Positions 20,041 to 31,077 of a stretch of DNA of 64,000 bases are shown in pieces (the stretch's first letter is position 1; the number at the start of each line of letters is the position of its first letter). The DNA lies in contig NZ_CP073063.1 in assembly GCF_022654015.1 (NCBI RefSeq), positions 372,001 to 436,000 of the forward strand. Direction: 5' to 3'. The DNA is from Brevundimonas diminuta. Lineage in GTDB: Bacteria; Pseudomonadota; Alphaproteobacteria; Caulobacterales; Caulobacteraceae. The position numbers and the translations under genes were made by a program. Below the pieces are notes generated by a model that did no database searches, had not been told where the DNA came from, and saw nothing but the letters and a program-made list of their open reading frames with translations.

Positions 20041-20445
20041 TCAGGCTCCGAAACCAGCGGGCAGCGGCGCCGAACCCAGCGCCAGCCGCACGATGAAGAA
20101 GACGCTGGCGGCGGCCAGCACCAGGAAGACGACGTTCAGCAGCAGCACCAGAAGGCCGCGCGTTCCGACGTTGGGCACGTAGTCTTCCAGAACGACTTTC
20201 CAAGCCAGGCTGACGTAGCCGAAGAAGATCACCGCGGTGATCGCCATCAGGGCGGCGTTCAGCGGATTGGCGAACCAGGCCATCGCCGCGTCATAGCCGG
20301 CGCCCGACAGGGTAAAGCCGGTCGAGGCGACCCACAGGCCCAGCGGCAGCAGGGCCACCAGCAGGATGCGCTCGATCAGCCATTCGCCGGCGCCGTGGCG
20401 CTCGGAAACCTTGACGTTGTTCTTGAATTTTGCGGCGCCGCTCAC
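20041..20445 (-). CDS. sdhD: Succinate dehydrogenase membrane anchor subunit D
   Basis: 134 residues, three predicted membrane helices. The quinone-site Asp-Tyr pair is kept (EDYV, D88-Y89). The position 11 residues before that Asp, a His in E. coli and Paracoccus SdhD, is Tyr77 here. It starts with GTG at 20445, overlapping the sdhC TGA (GTGA). Identification rests on operon position plus HGAGEW and LEDYVPN. Confidence 0.93.
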   Translation of the reverse strand: MSGAAKFKNNVKVSERHGAGEWLIERILLVALLPLGLWVASTGFTLSGAGYDAAMAWFANPLNAALMAITAVIFFGYVSLAWKVVLEDYVPNVGTRGLLVLLLNVVFLVLAAASVFFIVRLALGSAPLPAGFGA

Positions 20446-20906
20446 AGCGAAACCCTCCCCGTGGCGAACAGCACGACCCAGAACAGCACGGCCAGCGGGA
20501 TCGGCCCCCAGACGGCGATGTTCGACAGGGCGGTCGCCGACTTCACCGTCAGCCCGTTGCCGGTGTCGTTATAGGTGTGACGCGCGCCGTTCAGGATGAA
20601 GGAGAACAGCACCACCGTCAGACCGAAGAAGACCAGTAGGCCCAGCGGCGACCCGGCCAGATCGAGCGCGCTCTGGAACGTCTCGGGTCCGAACGCCAGG
20701 GCGCCCAGCCAGGCCAGGACGAACAGCACGCCGACCGTGGCGGCGATGATCGTCGCGCGGAACAGGATCGAGGCCGTCATAGTGACGTGCCAGCGCCAGA
20801 CGCCCATATGGGGCGACAGCGGCGCGATATGTCCGTTCGGTTGAGTGACGAAGCGACCCGTCCGGTCGCTTGAGGCGCCACCCGGCGTCGGGTTGGGCTG
20901 GTTCAT
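20442..20906 (-). CDS. sdhC: Succinate dehydrogenase cytochrome b556 subunit C
   Basis: 154 residues from ATG 20906; an upstream TTG is less likely. It keeps an SPH-type N-terminal motif (APLSPHMGVWRW) and the quinone-site Ser46...Arg50 (SILFR; usually SILHR). The heme-ligand His seven residues before the RH pair is Phe103 here (FILNGARH). An N-terminal extension of about 28 residues precedes the family start. It is first in the sdhC-D-A-B operon. Confidence 0.93.
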   Translation of the reverse strand: MNQPNPTPGGASSDRTGRFVTQPNGHIAPLSPHMGVWRWHVTMTASILFRATIIAATVGVLFVLAWLGALAFGPETFQSALDLAGSPLGLLVFFGLTVVLFSFILNGARHTYNDTGNGLTVKSATALSNIAVWGPIPLAVLFWVVLFATGRVSL

Positions 20907-21112
20907 GCGAATGGTTCTCAAAAGCGAATGAATTCAATCGCCGTGTGCGGTTGCGAAGGCTTTTGTGACCCTGTGGGGCCGGTGTCAACGCACAGACCCC
21001 CAGATCGACGGATTGTGCGGATTACGTCGGTTCCATCACGACGGATCACGTTTGCGTTCCGCGCCCGTTCGACGGCTAGGCGACGCGCCCGACGATTTGG
21101 CAGGGTGGGTTC

Positions 21113-21706
21113 ATGTTGCTGCTCGCCCTGATGTCCGCCGTCGCCCTGGAGCCCGCCATCCAGACGACAGGGCTTCTGGACGCGACGCCTGAAACCTATC
21201 GCGCGCCGGCCGTCCGCCCCTATCAGCCGCCGTCCCGTTTCGGGCGCGAAACGGCCGAGGGGGACGGCGAGATCGACCTGCATCGCCGCCCTCTGACGGC
21301 CCCCGTCGCGGTCGATGACTACGCTGGCGACTATGAGTTCAGCCCCTCCGACAGCCAGACGACCTATGATCAGGGCGTGGCCCAGGCCGCGATCGACGCC
21401 GAAGCCGTAATGGGGCCGCTCGACGGTCGCTGGCGCATCGCCCAGCCGGACGGAAGGCCCTTGCTGTCGTTGTCCCTGACCGACCGGGGCGAGGGCCGTC
21501 GGGTCGAGGGCGCCTGGCGAAGTCTGGATGCGCCGGCCGGGGTCGACCGAATGGGCGTCGCCGGCCCGGTCTCGACCCAGGGCGAGGTCGTCGTCATTCC
21601 CCTGTCGGAGGGTGAGCTGCATCTGCATCCGGCGGCGGACGGCTGGGCCGGAGAATGGATCCACGACGGACGCGCCCGTCCCGTCACGGCTTCCCGTTCA
21701 GGCTGA
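21113..21706 (+). CDS. Secreted hypothetical protein
   Basis: 197 residues. A short hydrophobic N-terminus (LLLALMSAVALEP) resembles a signal peptide. The body has no recognised domain; the C-terminal part repeats a beta-rich pattern with EWIHDGRARPV. ATG 21113 follows GCAGGGTGGG. It is divergent from sdhC across about 206 bp, where I see no terminator or RNA gene. Confidence 0.75.
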   Translation: MLLLALMSAVALEPAIQTTGLLDATPETYRAPAVRPYQPPSRFGRETAEGDGEIDLHRRPLTAPVAVDDYAGDYEFSPSDSQTTYDQGVAQAAIDAEAVMGPLDGRWRIAQPDGRPLLSLSLTDRGEGRRVEGAWRSLDAPAGVDRMGVAGPVSTQGEVVVIPLSEGELHLHPAADGWAGEWIHDGRARPVTASRSG

Positions 21707-21758
21707 TCTCGCCACCCTTGATCTCGCCAGCGCAAATCCGCCACCCTATATGTAGCGA

Positions 21759-22619
21759 ATGACCCAACCTCGTTCCGTTCTTCGCCTGCACCCCGCCCAT
21801 CGCGACGACATCGGCGACCTGACCACCCGCCGTCCGGTGCCCGGCCCCGGCGTGGACCAGATCGATCCCTTCCTGTTCCTGAACCACCACGGGCCCCAGA
21901 CCTATGCGCCGGGCAACGCCGGTCTGCCGTTCGGCCCGCACCCGCACCGGGGCTTCGAGACCGTCACCTTCATCCTGGACGGCGAACTGGCCCACAACGA
22001 TTCCGGCGGCGGCGAGAGCATCATCAAGGCGGGCGGGATTCAGTGGATGACCGCTGGCTCAGGCCTGATCCACGCCGAACTGTCCCCGGCCGCCTTCAAG
22101 CGCGACGGCGGGCCGATGGAGATCCTGCAGCTGTGGGTGAACCTGCCGTCGCGGCTGAAGATGACCAAGCCGGACTATGTGGGCCTGCAGAAGTCCGACA
22201 TTCCGACCTTCGTCACCGAGAACGGCGTCACGGTCGAGCCGGTCTCCGGCGACTGGCTGGGCGTCAAGGCGCCGATCCAGTCCCTGATCGACATCCATCT
22301 GGCCGTCGTGCGCCTGCCCGCCGGCGCGACGTTCGACACGCCCGTCGCCCCCGGCCGCAATGTCTTCCTGTATGGCATTAAGGGCGAGATCGCCGTCGCC
22401 GGCGCCCCTGTGCCGCAATGGAACCTCGCCGCCCTGTCCGACGGGGATGCGGTCCAGATCACGGCGACCACCGACGCCGTCGTCCTGCTGGGCCACGCCG
22501 AGCCTATCGGCGAACCGGTCTTCAGCCACGGCCCCTTCGTCATGAACACCCGCGACGAGATCATCCAGGCGATCCAGGACTACCAATCCGGCAAGTTCGG
22601 CCCGCCGCCGAGGGTGTGA
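21759..22619 (+). CDS. Pirin family protein (cupin)
   Basis: 286 residues, bicupin pirin. Metal-site residues are visible: H61 and H63 in GPHPHRGFET, then H105 and E107 in GLIHAELSP. Pirins bind a metal and some act as quercetin 2,3-dioxygenases; the role here is unknown. The start lacks a strong RBS. Its stop is followed within 5 bp by a long inverted repeat. Confidence 0.95.
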   Translation: MTQPRSVLRLHPAHRDDIGDLTTRRPVPGPGVDQIDPFLFLNHHGPQTYAPGNAGLPFGPHPHRGFETVTFILDGELAHNDSGGGESIIKAGGIQWMTAGSGLIHAELSPAAFKRDGGPMEILQLWVNLPSRLKMTKPDYVGLQKSDIPTFVTENGVTVEPVSGDWLGVKAPIQSLIDIHLAVVRLPAGATFDTPVAPGRNVFLYGIKGEIAVAGAPVPQWNLAALSDGDAVQITATTDAVVLLGHAEPIGEPVFSHGPFVMNTRDEIIQAIQDYQSGKFGPPPRV

Positions 22620-22623
22620 AGTA

Positions 22624-22786
22624 ATCCTCCCCCGCCCAGCGGGGGAGGGGGACCGCGAAGCGGTGGAGGGGGCGACCGCATCGCCGATGCTGAACGCCTC
22701 ATTCAAGCACCGTGCGATTCTCGCCCCCTCCACCACGCTGCGCGCGGTCCCCCTCCCCCTTTCCGCTGCGCTTCTCGGGGGAGGAT
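22624..22786. repeat. Long C/G-rich inverted repeat R1
   Basis: Left arm begins ATCCTCCCCCG and contains GGTGGAGGGGGCGA; right arm mirrors it and ends GGGGGAGGAT. The arms are about 50-65 nt around a spacer of about 45 nt. Same family as R2 at 53811-53947. It lies between pirin and alaS. The remainder of the gap to alaS holds no gene. Confidence 0.85.
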
Positions 22787-22888
22787 CTTGTGGCGCCCAA
22801 ACCTCCGCCCCGTCCAGATGATGCGCTCCCCGCCAAAACCCTATATGACGCCGGTTCCTAGCGACCGCCCCAGCCGAAGACACGCCGA

Positions 22889-25546
<2,658 letters not shown>

Positions 25547-25556
25547 AATACGATGC

Positions 25557-25701
25557 CCTTCTCCCGTTGGGAGAAGATGGCCCGCAGGGCCGGATGAGGG
25601 TCGGTCGGCGGGCCATGACGCACCAGCCGACCCTCACCCTTTCGCGCAAGTACGATCGCTGCGCGCTCGTGCGCTCAAGCCCTCTCCCGAAGGGAGAGGG
25701 T
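25557..25701. repeat. Dispersed inverted repeat R3 with a possible nested palindrome
   Basis: Two short hairpins of CTTCTCCC...GGGAGAAG and CCTCTCCC...GGGAGAGG type flank GGCCCGCAGGGCC and paired GACCCTC/GAGGGTC arms. Inside the right arm (about 25649-25676) lies an extra palindrome that on the minus strand ends in GTACTTG, resembling the E family. It follows the alaS stop and may help terminate alaS. Confidence 0.7.
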
Positions 25702-25710
25702 AATCCATCG

Positions 25711-25928
25711 CAAGTTCGAACCTGACAGCCTTGCAACTCAGCGGCTTAGACGGCCGCAGCGTCCGCTTCCTGAGCATCCCGTAGGGACGGCCTATACTCT
25801 GCGCTCACCACAGAGGAGGCCGCTCACCCAAGACAAAGTGCACCAATTGCACTCACTTTCTGATCGACGCCCCGCCGTCCAATCAGACGAATTAGACACT
25901 TTAGACGGTGTTTTTGTCCCCGACCGTC
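25711..25928. other. Gene-free stretch between alaS repeat and DUF2939 gene
   Basis: About 218 bp without a credible gene. It is clearly less GC-rich than its surroundings, and holds the dyad listed at 25837-25853 and a 7-bp stem AGACGGT/ACCGTCT (around 25900-25930) just after the end of the minus-strand gene. A GTTCGAACC-like stretch near 25715 is not a tRNA. Confidence 0.6.
25837..25853. promoter_or_regulatory. Perfect operator-like dyad
   Basis: AGTGCA-CCAAT-TGCACT, a 6-5-6 perfect inverted repeat, loosely extended by AA before and CACTTT after. Such spacing suits a dimeric regulator. It is odd because both flanking genes converge on this gap, so no annotated start lies downstream. Confidence 0.35.
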
Positions 25929-26483
25929 TCAACCCATCGGGTCGGGCGTCAGATCGACCCCGGCCAGCTTCCAGGTGAAGGGCGTCCGGCGTTCCATGAT
26001 CAGCACCAGCGCATCGTCCGGCCGGTCGTCGCGCGTCAGGGTGACGGCGAAGGTGTTGAGCCCGCGATAGGCCCAGGACTGGCGGATCTTGTCCTTGTCC
26101 GCGGCCGGCGTGTCGTCGGCGGGCACGGGCCGTTCCGGTTCGGGCGTCTCGCCGGAGCGGACCATGGCGGCGATGCCCTGCGGCGTGACGAAGTTATCGA
26201 CCGCGCCTTCGACAAGCGACGGGGCCAGCAGCATCCCCAGCGCCGCCAGGCCCGTGTCCCCCTTGGTCCGGTTGCGGATTTCCAAGGCGGCGCGCGCGTT
26301 CAGCTCGCTCTTCAGGCTGGTGCGGAACGCCGGGAAGTCCACCTGCCGCTCCAGCCCGGCCGCATCCCCGGTCCGTGCGGCCCGCACTAGCGCCTGGGCG
26401 GCGATGAAGGGCGAGACGAACAGGACGACGACCACGCTGATGACGACGGCGATCAGGGCTCCGGTGATGATCTTGCGGCTCAT
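25929..26483 (-). CDS. DUF2939 family membrane-anchored protein, copy 1
   Basis: 184 residues. One N-terminal membrane helix (about 7-30), then a domain beginning ALVRAARTGDAAGLERQVDFPAFRTSL and ending with PFTWKLAGVDL. The same layout and anchor phrases (ALIR..., D..AL..L.DF..VR.SL, F.WKL) occur in the next gene, marking a tandem paralogue pair. Function unknown, probably periplasm-facing. RBS-like AAGGAGA precedes the ATG. Confidence 0.87.
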   Translation of the reverse strand: MSRKIITGALIAVVISVVVVLFVSPFIAAQALVRAARTGDAAGLERQVDFPAFRTSLKSELNARAALEIRNRTKGDTGLAALGMLLAPSLVEGAVDNFVTPQGIAAMVRSGETPEPERPVPADDTPAADKDKIRQSWAYRGLNTFAVTLTRDDRPDDALVLIMERRTPFTWKLAGVDLTPDPMG

Positions 26484-26533
26484 GTCGTCTCCTTAGAAAG
26501 CCAACGCAGGCTGGGCGGCGCCGGTTGCCAGGT

Positions 26534-27142
26534 TTATCGCGGGGTGACGGTGACGGCCGGCGCCGCCGGGGCCGTCCCGTCGGGCAGGCCGATGTGAACC
26601 AGCTTCCACTCGAACGGCCCGCGCCGCTCGAAGGTGAACAGGGTGCGCGATCCGCCCTGATCCGTCACAGCCATGCGCGCCCTGTTGACGCTCCAGTAGG
26701 CGGGGCTGGGCCAGGGCTTGCGGCTGCGCTCCGAGGCCGGCGTCACGCCCGCCGCCGTGCGCTGGCTGGCGTATCGGCCCTCGCCCTTCAGCAAGGCGTT
26801 GAGGGCGGCGGGCGTCAGATAGGCGTCCACGTTCGGCTGGCGCAGGATCGGGTTCTGCTCGATCTGACGCCGGAAGGCGCCGATGGGGTCTTCCAGGAAG
26901 GACGGCGCGGGCGCCATCGCCTCGGGCCGTCCCGCCAGCTGCGGCCGCAACGACTGGCGCACGGCGTTGAAGTCGATCAGCCGCGCCAGCCCCGCCACGT
27001 CGTTCGCCTCGGCCGCCGACCGAATGGCGAAGAAGGCCACCGCGGGCGCCGCGAAGAAGGACAGCACCGCCACGACCACCGCCGCCAGCACCAGGTTTCC
27101 GAACAGCCGCTTCACGAACGCATCCTCATTACCGCCGATCAT
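26534..27142 (-). CDS. DUF2939 family membrane-anchored protein, copy 2
   Basis: 202 residues from ATG 27142. It has an N-terminal membrane helix (about 15-37), then AIRSAAEANDVAGLARLIDFNAVRQSL and the C-terminal GPFEWKLVHIGL, matching the layout of the downstream paralogue. An upstream in-frame GTG 21 bp earlier overlaps the icd terminator and was not used. The two genes are 50 bp apart and probably co-transcribed. Confidence 0.87.
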   Translation of the reverse strand: MIGGNEDAFVKRLFGNLVLAAVVVAVLSFFAAPAVAFFAIRSAAEANDVAGLARLIDFNAVRQSLRPQLAGRPEAMAPAPSFLEDPIGAFRRQIEQNPILRQPNVDAYLTPAALNALLKGEGRYASQRTAAGVTPASERSRKPWPSPAYWSVNRARMAVTDQGGSRTLFTFERRGPFEWKLVHIGLPDGTAPAAPAVTVTPR

Positions 27143-27166
27143 GCACGCCCCGGCCCTTCGCACAAC

Positions 27167-27198
27167 GAAAAGCCCCGCGGGAGCGATCCGACGGGGCT
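27167..27198 (-). terminator. Intrinsic terminator downstream of icd
   Basis: On the minus strand: AGCCCCG stem, loop, CGGGGCT, then TTTTCG. It lies about 90 bp after the icd stop and immediately before the next minus-strand gene. Confidence 0.7.
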
Positions 27199-27208
27199 CA
27201 TTGTTCTT

Positions 27209-27238
27209 GTCCTACCGCCCTTCGGGCTGCTTGAGGAC
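27209..27238 (+). repeat. Palindromic element copy E3
   Basis: Outer arms GTCCT (27209-27213) and AGGAC (27234-27238), inner hairpin CCGCCCTTCGGG, then CTGCTTG. It lies between the icd stop and the icd terminator, oriented opposite to icd transcription. Confidence 0.85.
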
Positions 27239-27287
27239 GTTTGGGCGTCCTGTCGGCAAGGCCGGTGCGGCGGGGCGGCTGCGGGGC

Positions 27288-28508
27288 TTAGCCAACGTCC
27301 GGCAGGGCGGTCTTCAGGTTCTCGGCGACCTTGTCGAGGAAGCCCTCGGTGGTCAGCCAGCCCTGCTGATCGCCGACCAGCAGCGCCAGGTCCTTGGTCA
27401 TGAAGCCGGCCTCGACGGTGTCCACGACCACCTTCTCCAGGGTGTCGGCGAACTGGTCCAGGGCGGCGTTGCCGTCCAGCTTGGCGCGGTGCTTGAAGCC
27501 GCGCGTCCAGGCGAAGATCGAGGCGATCGAGTTGGTCGAGGTGGCCTCGCCCTTCTGGTGCTGGCGATAGTGGCGGGTCACGGTGCCGTGGGCGGCTTCC
27601 GTCTCCAGCACCTTGCCGTCCGGCGTCATCAGCACCGAGGTCATCAGGCCCAGCGAGCCGAAGCCCTGGGCCACGACGTCGGACTGCACGTCGCCGTCGT
27701 AGTTCTTGCACGCCCAGACGAAGCCGCCGGACCACTTCATCGCAGCGGCGACCATGTCGTCGATCAGGCGGTGCTCGTAGGTCAGGCCGCGCGCCTTGAA
27801 CTCGGCGGCGTAGTGTTCGTCGAACACCTCCTGGAACAGGTCCTTGAAGCGACCGTCATAGGCTTTCAGGATCGTGTTCTTGGTCGACAGATAGACCGGG
27901 TAGTTGCGCTGCAGGCCATAGGCGAAGCTGGCGTGGGCGAACTCGCGGATCGAGGCGTCCTGGTTGTACATGGCCATGGCCACGCCGGCGCCCGGGGCCT
28001 TGTAGACCTCGTGCTCGATCACTTCGCCGTCCTCGCCGACGAACTTGATCGTCAGGGTGCCGGGACCGGGCATCAGGAAGTCGGTGGCCTTGTACTGGTC
28101 GCCGAAGGCGTGACGGCCGACGACGATCGGCTGGGTCCAACCCGGAACCAGGCGCGGCACGTTCGAGCATATGATCGGCTCGCGGAAGACCACGCCGCCC
28201 AGGATGTTGCGGATGGTGCCGTTCGGCGACTTCCACATCTTCTTCAGGCCGAACTCCTGCACGCGGGCTTCGTCCGGGGTGATGGTGGCGCACTTGACGC
28301 CGACGCCGTGCTTCTGGATCGCGTGGGCCGCGTCGATCGTCACCTGGTCGTCGGTGGCGTCGCGGTGCTCCATGCCAAGGTCGTAGTAGTCCAGCTCGAG
28401 ATCCAGGAACGGGAAGACCAGCTTGTCCTTGATCATCTGCCAGATGATGCGGGTCATTTCGTCGCCGTCGATGTCGACGATGGGGTTTTCGACCTTGATC
28501 TTGGCCAT
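27288..28508 (-). CDS. icd: NADP-dependent isocitrate dehydrogenase (homodimeric type)
   Basis: 406 residues, of the eukaryotic-like dimeric NADP-IDH type. Substrate-binding SPNGTIRN (about 95-102), [14 protein letters not shown], and the metal/substrate segment [15 protein letters not shown] are present; [12 protein letters not shown] supplies NADP contacts. It makes 2-oxoglutarate, also the product of GdhZ. The start ATG 28508 (MAKIKV) is preceded by AGGCGGA; the frame stays open further upstream without a plausible start. Confidence 0.98.
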   Translation of the reverse strand: MAKIKVENPIVDIDGDEMTRIIWQMIKDKLVFPFLDLELDYYDLGMEHRDATDDQVTIDAAHAIQKHGVGVKCATITPDEARVQEFGLKKMWKSPNGTIRNILGGVVFREPIICSNVPRLVPGWTQPIVVGRHAFGDQYKATDFLMPGPGTLTIKFVGEDGEVIEHEVYKAPGAGVAMAMYNQDASIREFAHASFAYGLQRNYPVYLSTKNTILKAYDGRFKDLFQEVFDEHYAAEFKARGLTYEHRLIDDMVAAAMKWSGGFVWACKNYDGDVQSDVVAQGFGSLGLMTSVLMTPDGKVLETEAAHGTVTRHYRQHQKGEATSTNSIASIFAWTRGFKHRAKLDGNAALDQFADTLEKVVVDTVEAGFMTKDLALLVGDQQGWLTTEGFLDKVAENLKTALPDVG

Positions 28509-28683
28509 GCGCGGTCCGCCTGTGACTGTGGGGAAGGGAATGTCGTGGCGGCGGTATAGCGAGGCCGCGCGCCCGCGCAAACCCCGCCGCCCGTCGTCGC
28601 CGCCCGGAATAACGCAGATCGGTCCTGAACCCTTTGCCGCCCCCGGACTTCTCTTGGGCCCAGCAACAGAGACGGACGGCAGG

Positions 28684-28851
28684 ATGACGGAAGAAGAGCG
28701 CCAGCTGGTGGATCGCTGGATCGTCACCTTCTGCGAGGCGCCGCCCGTGGTCGATGCGGAACTGATGCGCAGGCTGATCGCTGAACAGGAAGCGACACAG
28801 CAGGAAGCACAGTCATGTCAGAAAAGACGTTCAAGGCCGGCGACAAGGTGA
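28684..28851 (+). CDS. Small hypothetical protein upstream of DUF2945 gene
   Basis: 55 residues from ATG 28684 ([12 protein letters not shown]). It is charged and helical in look, with Glu/Gln-rich text ([13 protein letters not shown]). It overlaps the start of the next gene by 37 bp in another frame. The start follows GGACGGCAGG. Neighbour position and a non-random helical N-terminus support it; the last residues are basic and may be unselected overlap. Confidence 0.5.
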   Translation: MTEEERQLVDRWIVTFCEAPPVVDAELMRRLIAEQEATQQEAQSCQKRRSRPATR

Positions 28852-29027
28852 AGTGGGACCACAGCCAGGGCACCACGACCGGTAAGGTGGTCAAGAAGGT
28901 CACCTCGGAGACCAAGATCAAGGGCCACAAGGTTGCGGCCTCCAAGGACAATCCGGAGTATATCGTCGAGAGCGCCAAGACCGGCGCACGCGCGGCGCAC
29001 AAGCCGTCGGAGTTGAAGAAGGCATGA
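28815..29027 (+). CDS. DUF2945 small Tudor/SH3-like protein
   Basis: 70 residues. It begins with [20 protein letters not shown] and ends with [12 protein letters not shown], the standard DUF2945 pattern (also annotated hypervirulence-associated TUDOR domain). It is lysine-rich and probably nucleic-acid or protein binding; function is not established. Its TGA overlaps the ATG of the next gene (ATGA). Confidence 0.9.
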   Translation: MSEKTFKAGDKVKWDHSQGTTTGKVVKKVTSETKIKGHKVAASKDNPEYIVESAKTGARAAHKPSELKKA

Positions 29028-30172
29028 CCCTGAACGGCCAGTCGCGCGGCGTCGCCCTTTCGGCCCTTGTCCTGTCTACGCTGTCCATCGCCGGATGCGG
29101 AGACAGGGATGCGGCCAAGGCACCTGCCGCGACCAAGGCCGCCAGTCCATCTGCACCGGCCGCCGCTGCGCCTGTGCTGCAGATCCGCCCCGAGACCAAG
29201 ACCTTCCGGGACTGGAGCGCCACTTGCGGCAACGACGGGACATGCTGGGCCTTCGGCTTTGCGCCAGAGTTCGCTGCCGGCTGGGTCCGTATCACCTTGG
29301 CGCCGGGCCCTGACGCCCAGCCGCAGATCCTCTTCGGCTATTGGCCCGACGGCGAGGCCAAGGGCGCCGGCCCCCTCAGCCTGACCATCGACGGCCGCGC
29401 CTATCCAGCCGTGCTCGGCGCGGCGAGCGACGCCGAGGCGCCCGTCGGTGAAATCCGCGACGGCGCCCGCACCGCCCTCGACGCCCTGGCCCAGGGCAAG
29501 GTCATGATCATTCGCGGCGCCTCGACCCAGGAGGTCTCGCTGCACGGCGCCGCCGCCGCCCTGTTGTGGATCGACGAGAAGCAGGGACGTCTGGATACGC
29601 CCAACGCCCTGATCCGACGCGGCGACCGTCCGGCCGCCCTTGTGCCGATCGCGCCGTCGCTGCCGACGGTGATGCCCGCTCCGGCCGTCGATCAGGCCGG
29701 GTTCGGCGATCAGAACCAGCGCCTGCCCGCAGCGCTGCGCGCCCGCACCGAGGTCGGCAATTGCCTCAAGGAATCCGCCACGCCCGACATCAGCGGCATG
29801 GTTATGTCCGCTCGTCTGGACGCCCGCACAGAGCTGTGGGCCGTGCCCTGCGGCGCCGGCGCCTACAACCTGACGCATAACTGGTATGTGACGGGGCCGG
29901 GCGGTCGTGACCCGCGACCTGCGGTCCTCGCCGGATCGGAAGGGTCGGGATCCGATCCTGTCATGCCCGACAACGCGACCATCAACGGCGCCTATGATCC
30001 CAAGACCCGCACCCTGTCAGCTTTCGCCAAGGCGCGCGGCCTGGGCGATTGCGGCGCGGCGCAGACCTGGGCCTGGACGGGGCAAGGCTTCACCCTGACG
30101 CAGGAAAGCGTGATGGGCGAATGCGCCGGCGTGCCGTCCGACCTGTGGCCTGTCAGTTGGCGCACGCGGTGA
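29024..30172 (+). CDS. DUF1176-domain lipoprotein
   Basis: 382 residues. Signal with lipobox STLSIAGCG (Cys about residue 25), an Ala/Pro-rich linker, then a DUF1176-type domain starting TFRDWSATCGNDGTCWAFGF and ending GECAGVPSDLWPVSWRTR. Several Cys pairs suggest periplasmic disulfides. It overlaps its upstream and downstream genes by 4 bp each, so the three form one translational unit. Confidence 0.87.
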   Translation: MTLNGQSRGVALSALVLSTLSIAGCGDRDAAKAPAATKAASPSAPAAAAPVLQIRPETKTFRDWSATCGNDGTCWAFGFAPEFAAGWVRITLAPGPDAQPQILFGYWPDGEAKGAGPLSLTIDGRAYPAVLGAASDAEAPVGEIRDGARTALDALAQGKVMIIRGASTQEVSLHGAAAALLWIDEKQGRLDTPNALIRRGDRPAALVPIAPSLPTVMPAPAVDQAGFGDQNQRLPAALRARTEVGNCLKESATPDISGMVMSARLDARTELWAVPCGAGAYNLTHNWYVTGPGGRDPRPAVLAGSEGSGSDPVMPDNATINGAYDPKTRTLSAFAKARGLGDCGAAQTWAWTGQGFTLTQESVMGECAGVPSDLWPVSWRTR

Positions 30173-31077
30173 ACGACCCGGAGGTTCTGATCATCGGCGC
30201 CGGCCCGGCCGGCCTGACGGCGGCGACGTATCTGGGTCGCTTTCGTCGGCGGACCCTGGTGGTGGATGGCGGCGCGCCGCGCGCCTGCTGGATTCCGCTC
30301 AGTCACAATATGCCGGGCTTTCCCGCTGGCGTCACCGGCGCAGACATCCTCAAGCGGATGCGCGAACAGGCCGAGGAGTATGGCGCGGTCGTCGAACCGG
30401 GTCGCGTCCAGCGGCTGACCCAGGACGGCGACGGCTTCGTCGCTGAGATCGATGACCGCGCTCTTCGCGCCCGCGCCGTCCTGCTGGCGACCGGCGTCGT
30501 CGATCACCATCCCGACTTGCCGGGCGTCGAGGACGCGGTGCGCAAGGCGCTGGTCCGCATCTGTCCCATCTGCGACGGCTATGAGGCGACCGACAAGGCC
30601 GTGGCCATCATCGGCCAGAGCGACAAGGGCGCGCGCGAGGCCGCCTTCATGCGCACCTATTCCGACCGTGTGACCCTGATCCATATCGGCGCGCCTGACG
30701 CCCTCAGCCGGCGTGACGAACTGGAACGGCTGGGTGTCGAACTGATCCTGGCGCCGCTGGACGCGATCGACATTGAGAACGACCGGGTAACGGCCCTGAG
30801 CTATGCCGGCCAGCGCCGCGCCTTCGATCTGGTGTATTCAGCGCTGGGCACATCGCCGAACGCCGATTTGGCCCGAGGGCTGGGCGCACGTCTGGCCGAC
30901 GACGGCCGGTTGGAAGTCGATCTGCACCAGGCCACCAGCGTGCCGGGCCTGTATGCCGCCGGCGACGTGGTGCGCGGCCTCAACCAAATCGCCGTCGCAA
31001 CCGCCGAAGCCGCCGTCGCCGCCACCGACATCCACAACCGCCTGCGCCAGGCCGAAGGCCTGACGGTCGCCGACTAG
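30169..31077 (+). CDS. Thioredoxin-reductase-like NAD(P)/FAD oxidoreductase
   Basis: 302 residues from GTG 30169, which overlaps the upstream TGA (GTGA). FAD motif IIGAGPAGLTAATYLG at the N-terminus, a redox CxxC at C132-C135 (CPICDGYE), a second nucleotide-binding stretch AIIGQSDKGAREAA (less canonical), and the C-terminal FAD segment GLYAAGDVVRGLNQIAVA. It belongs to the TrxR/AhpF family; CPIC instead of CATC suggests a specialised reductase whose partner is unknown. Confidence 0.88.
   Translation: MNDPEVLIIGAGPAGLTAATYLGRFRRRTLVVDGGAPRACWIPLSHNMPGFPAGVTGADILKRMREQAEEYGAVVEPGRVQRLTQDGDGFVAEIDDRALRARAVLLATGVVDHHPDLPGVEDAVRKALVRICPICDGYEATDKAVAIIGQSDKGAREAAFMRTYSDRVTLIHIGAPDALSRRDELERLGVELILAPLDAIDIENDRVTALSYAGQRRAFDLVYSALGTSPNADLARGLGARLADDGRLEVDLHQATSVPGLYAAGDVVRGLNQIAVATAEAAVAATDIHNRLRQAEGLTVAD

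Noticed and set aside
20850..20885. Half-palindrome in sdhC treated as an E copy
   Set aside because: No complementary outer arm, so not counted with the seven; kept only as a low finding.
25700..25730. GTTCGAACC text resembling a tRNA T-loop
   Set aside because: The flanking bases do not pair as a T-stem and no acceptor or anticodon arm exists.
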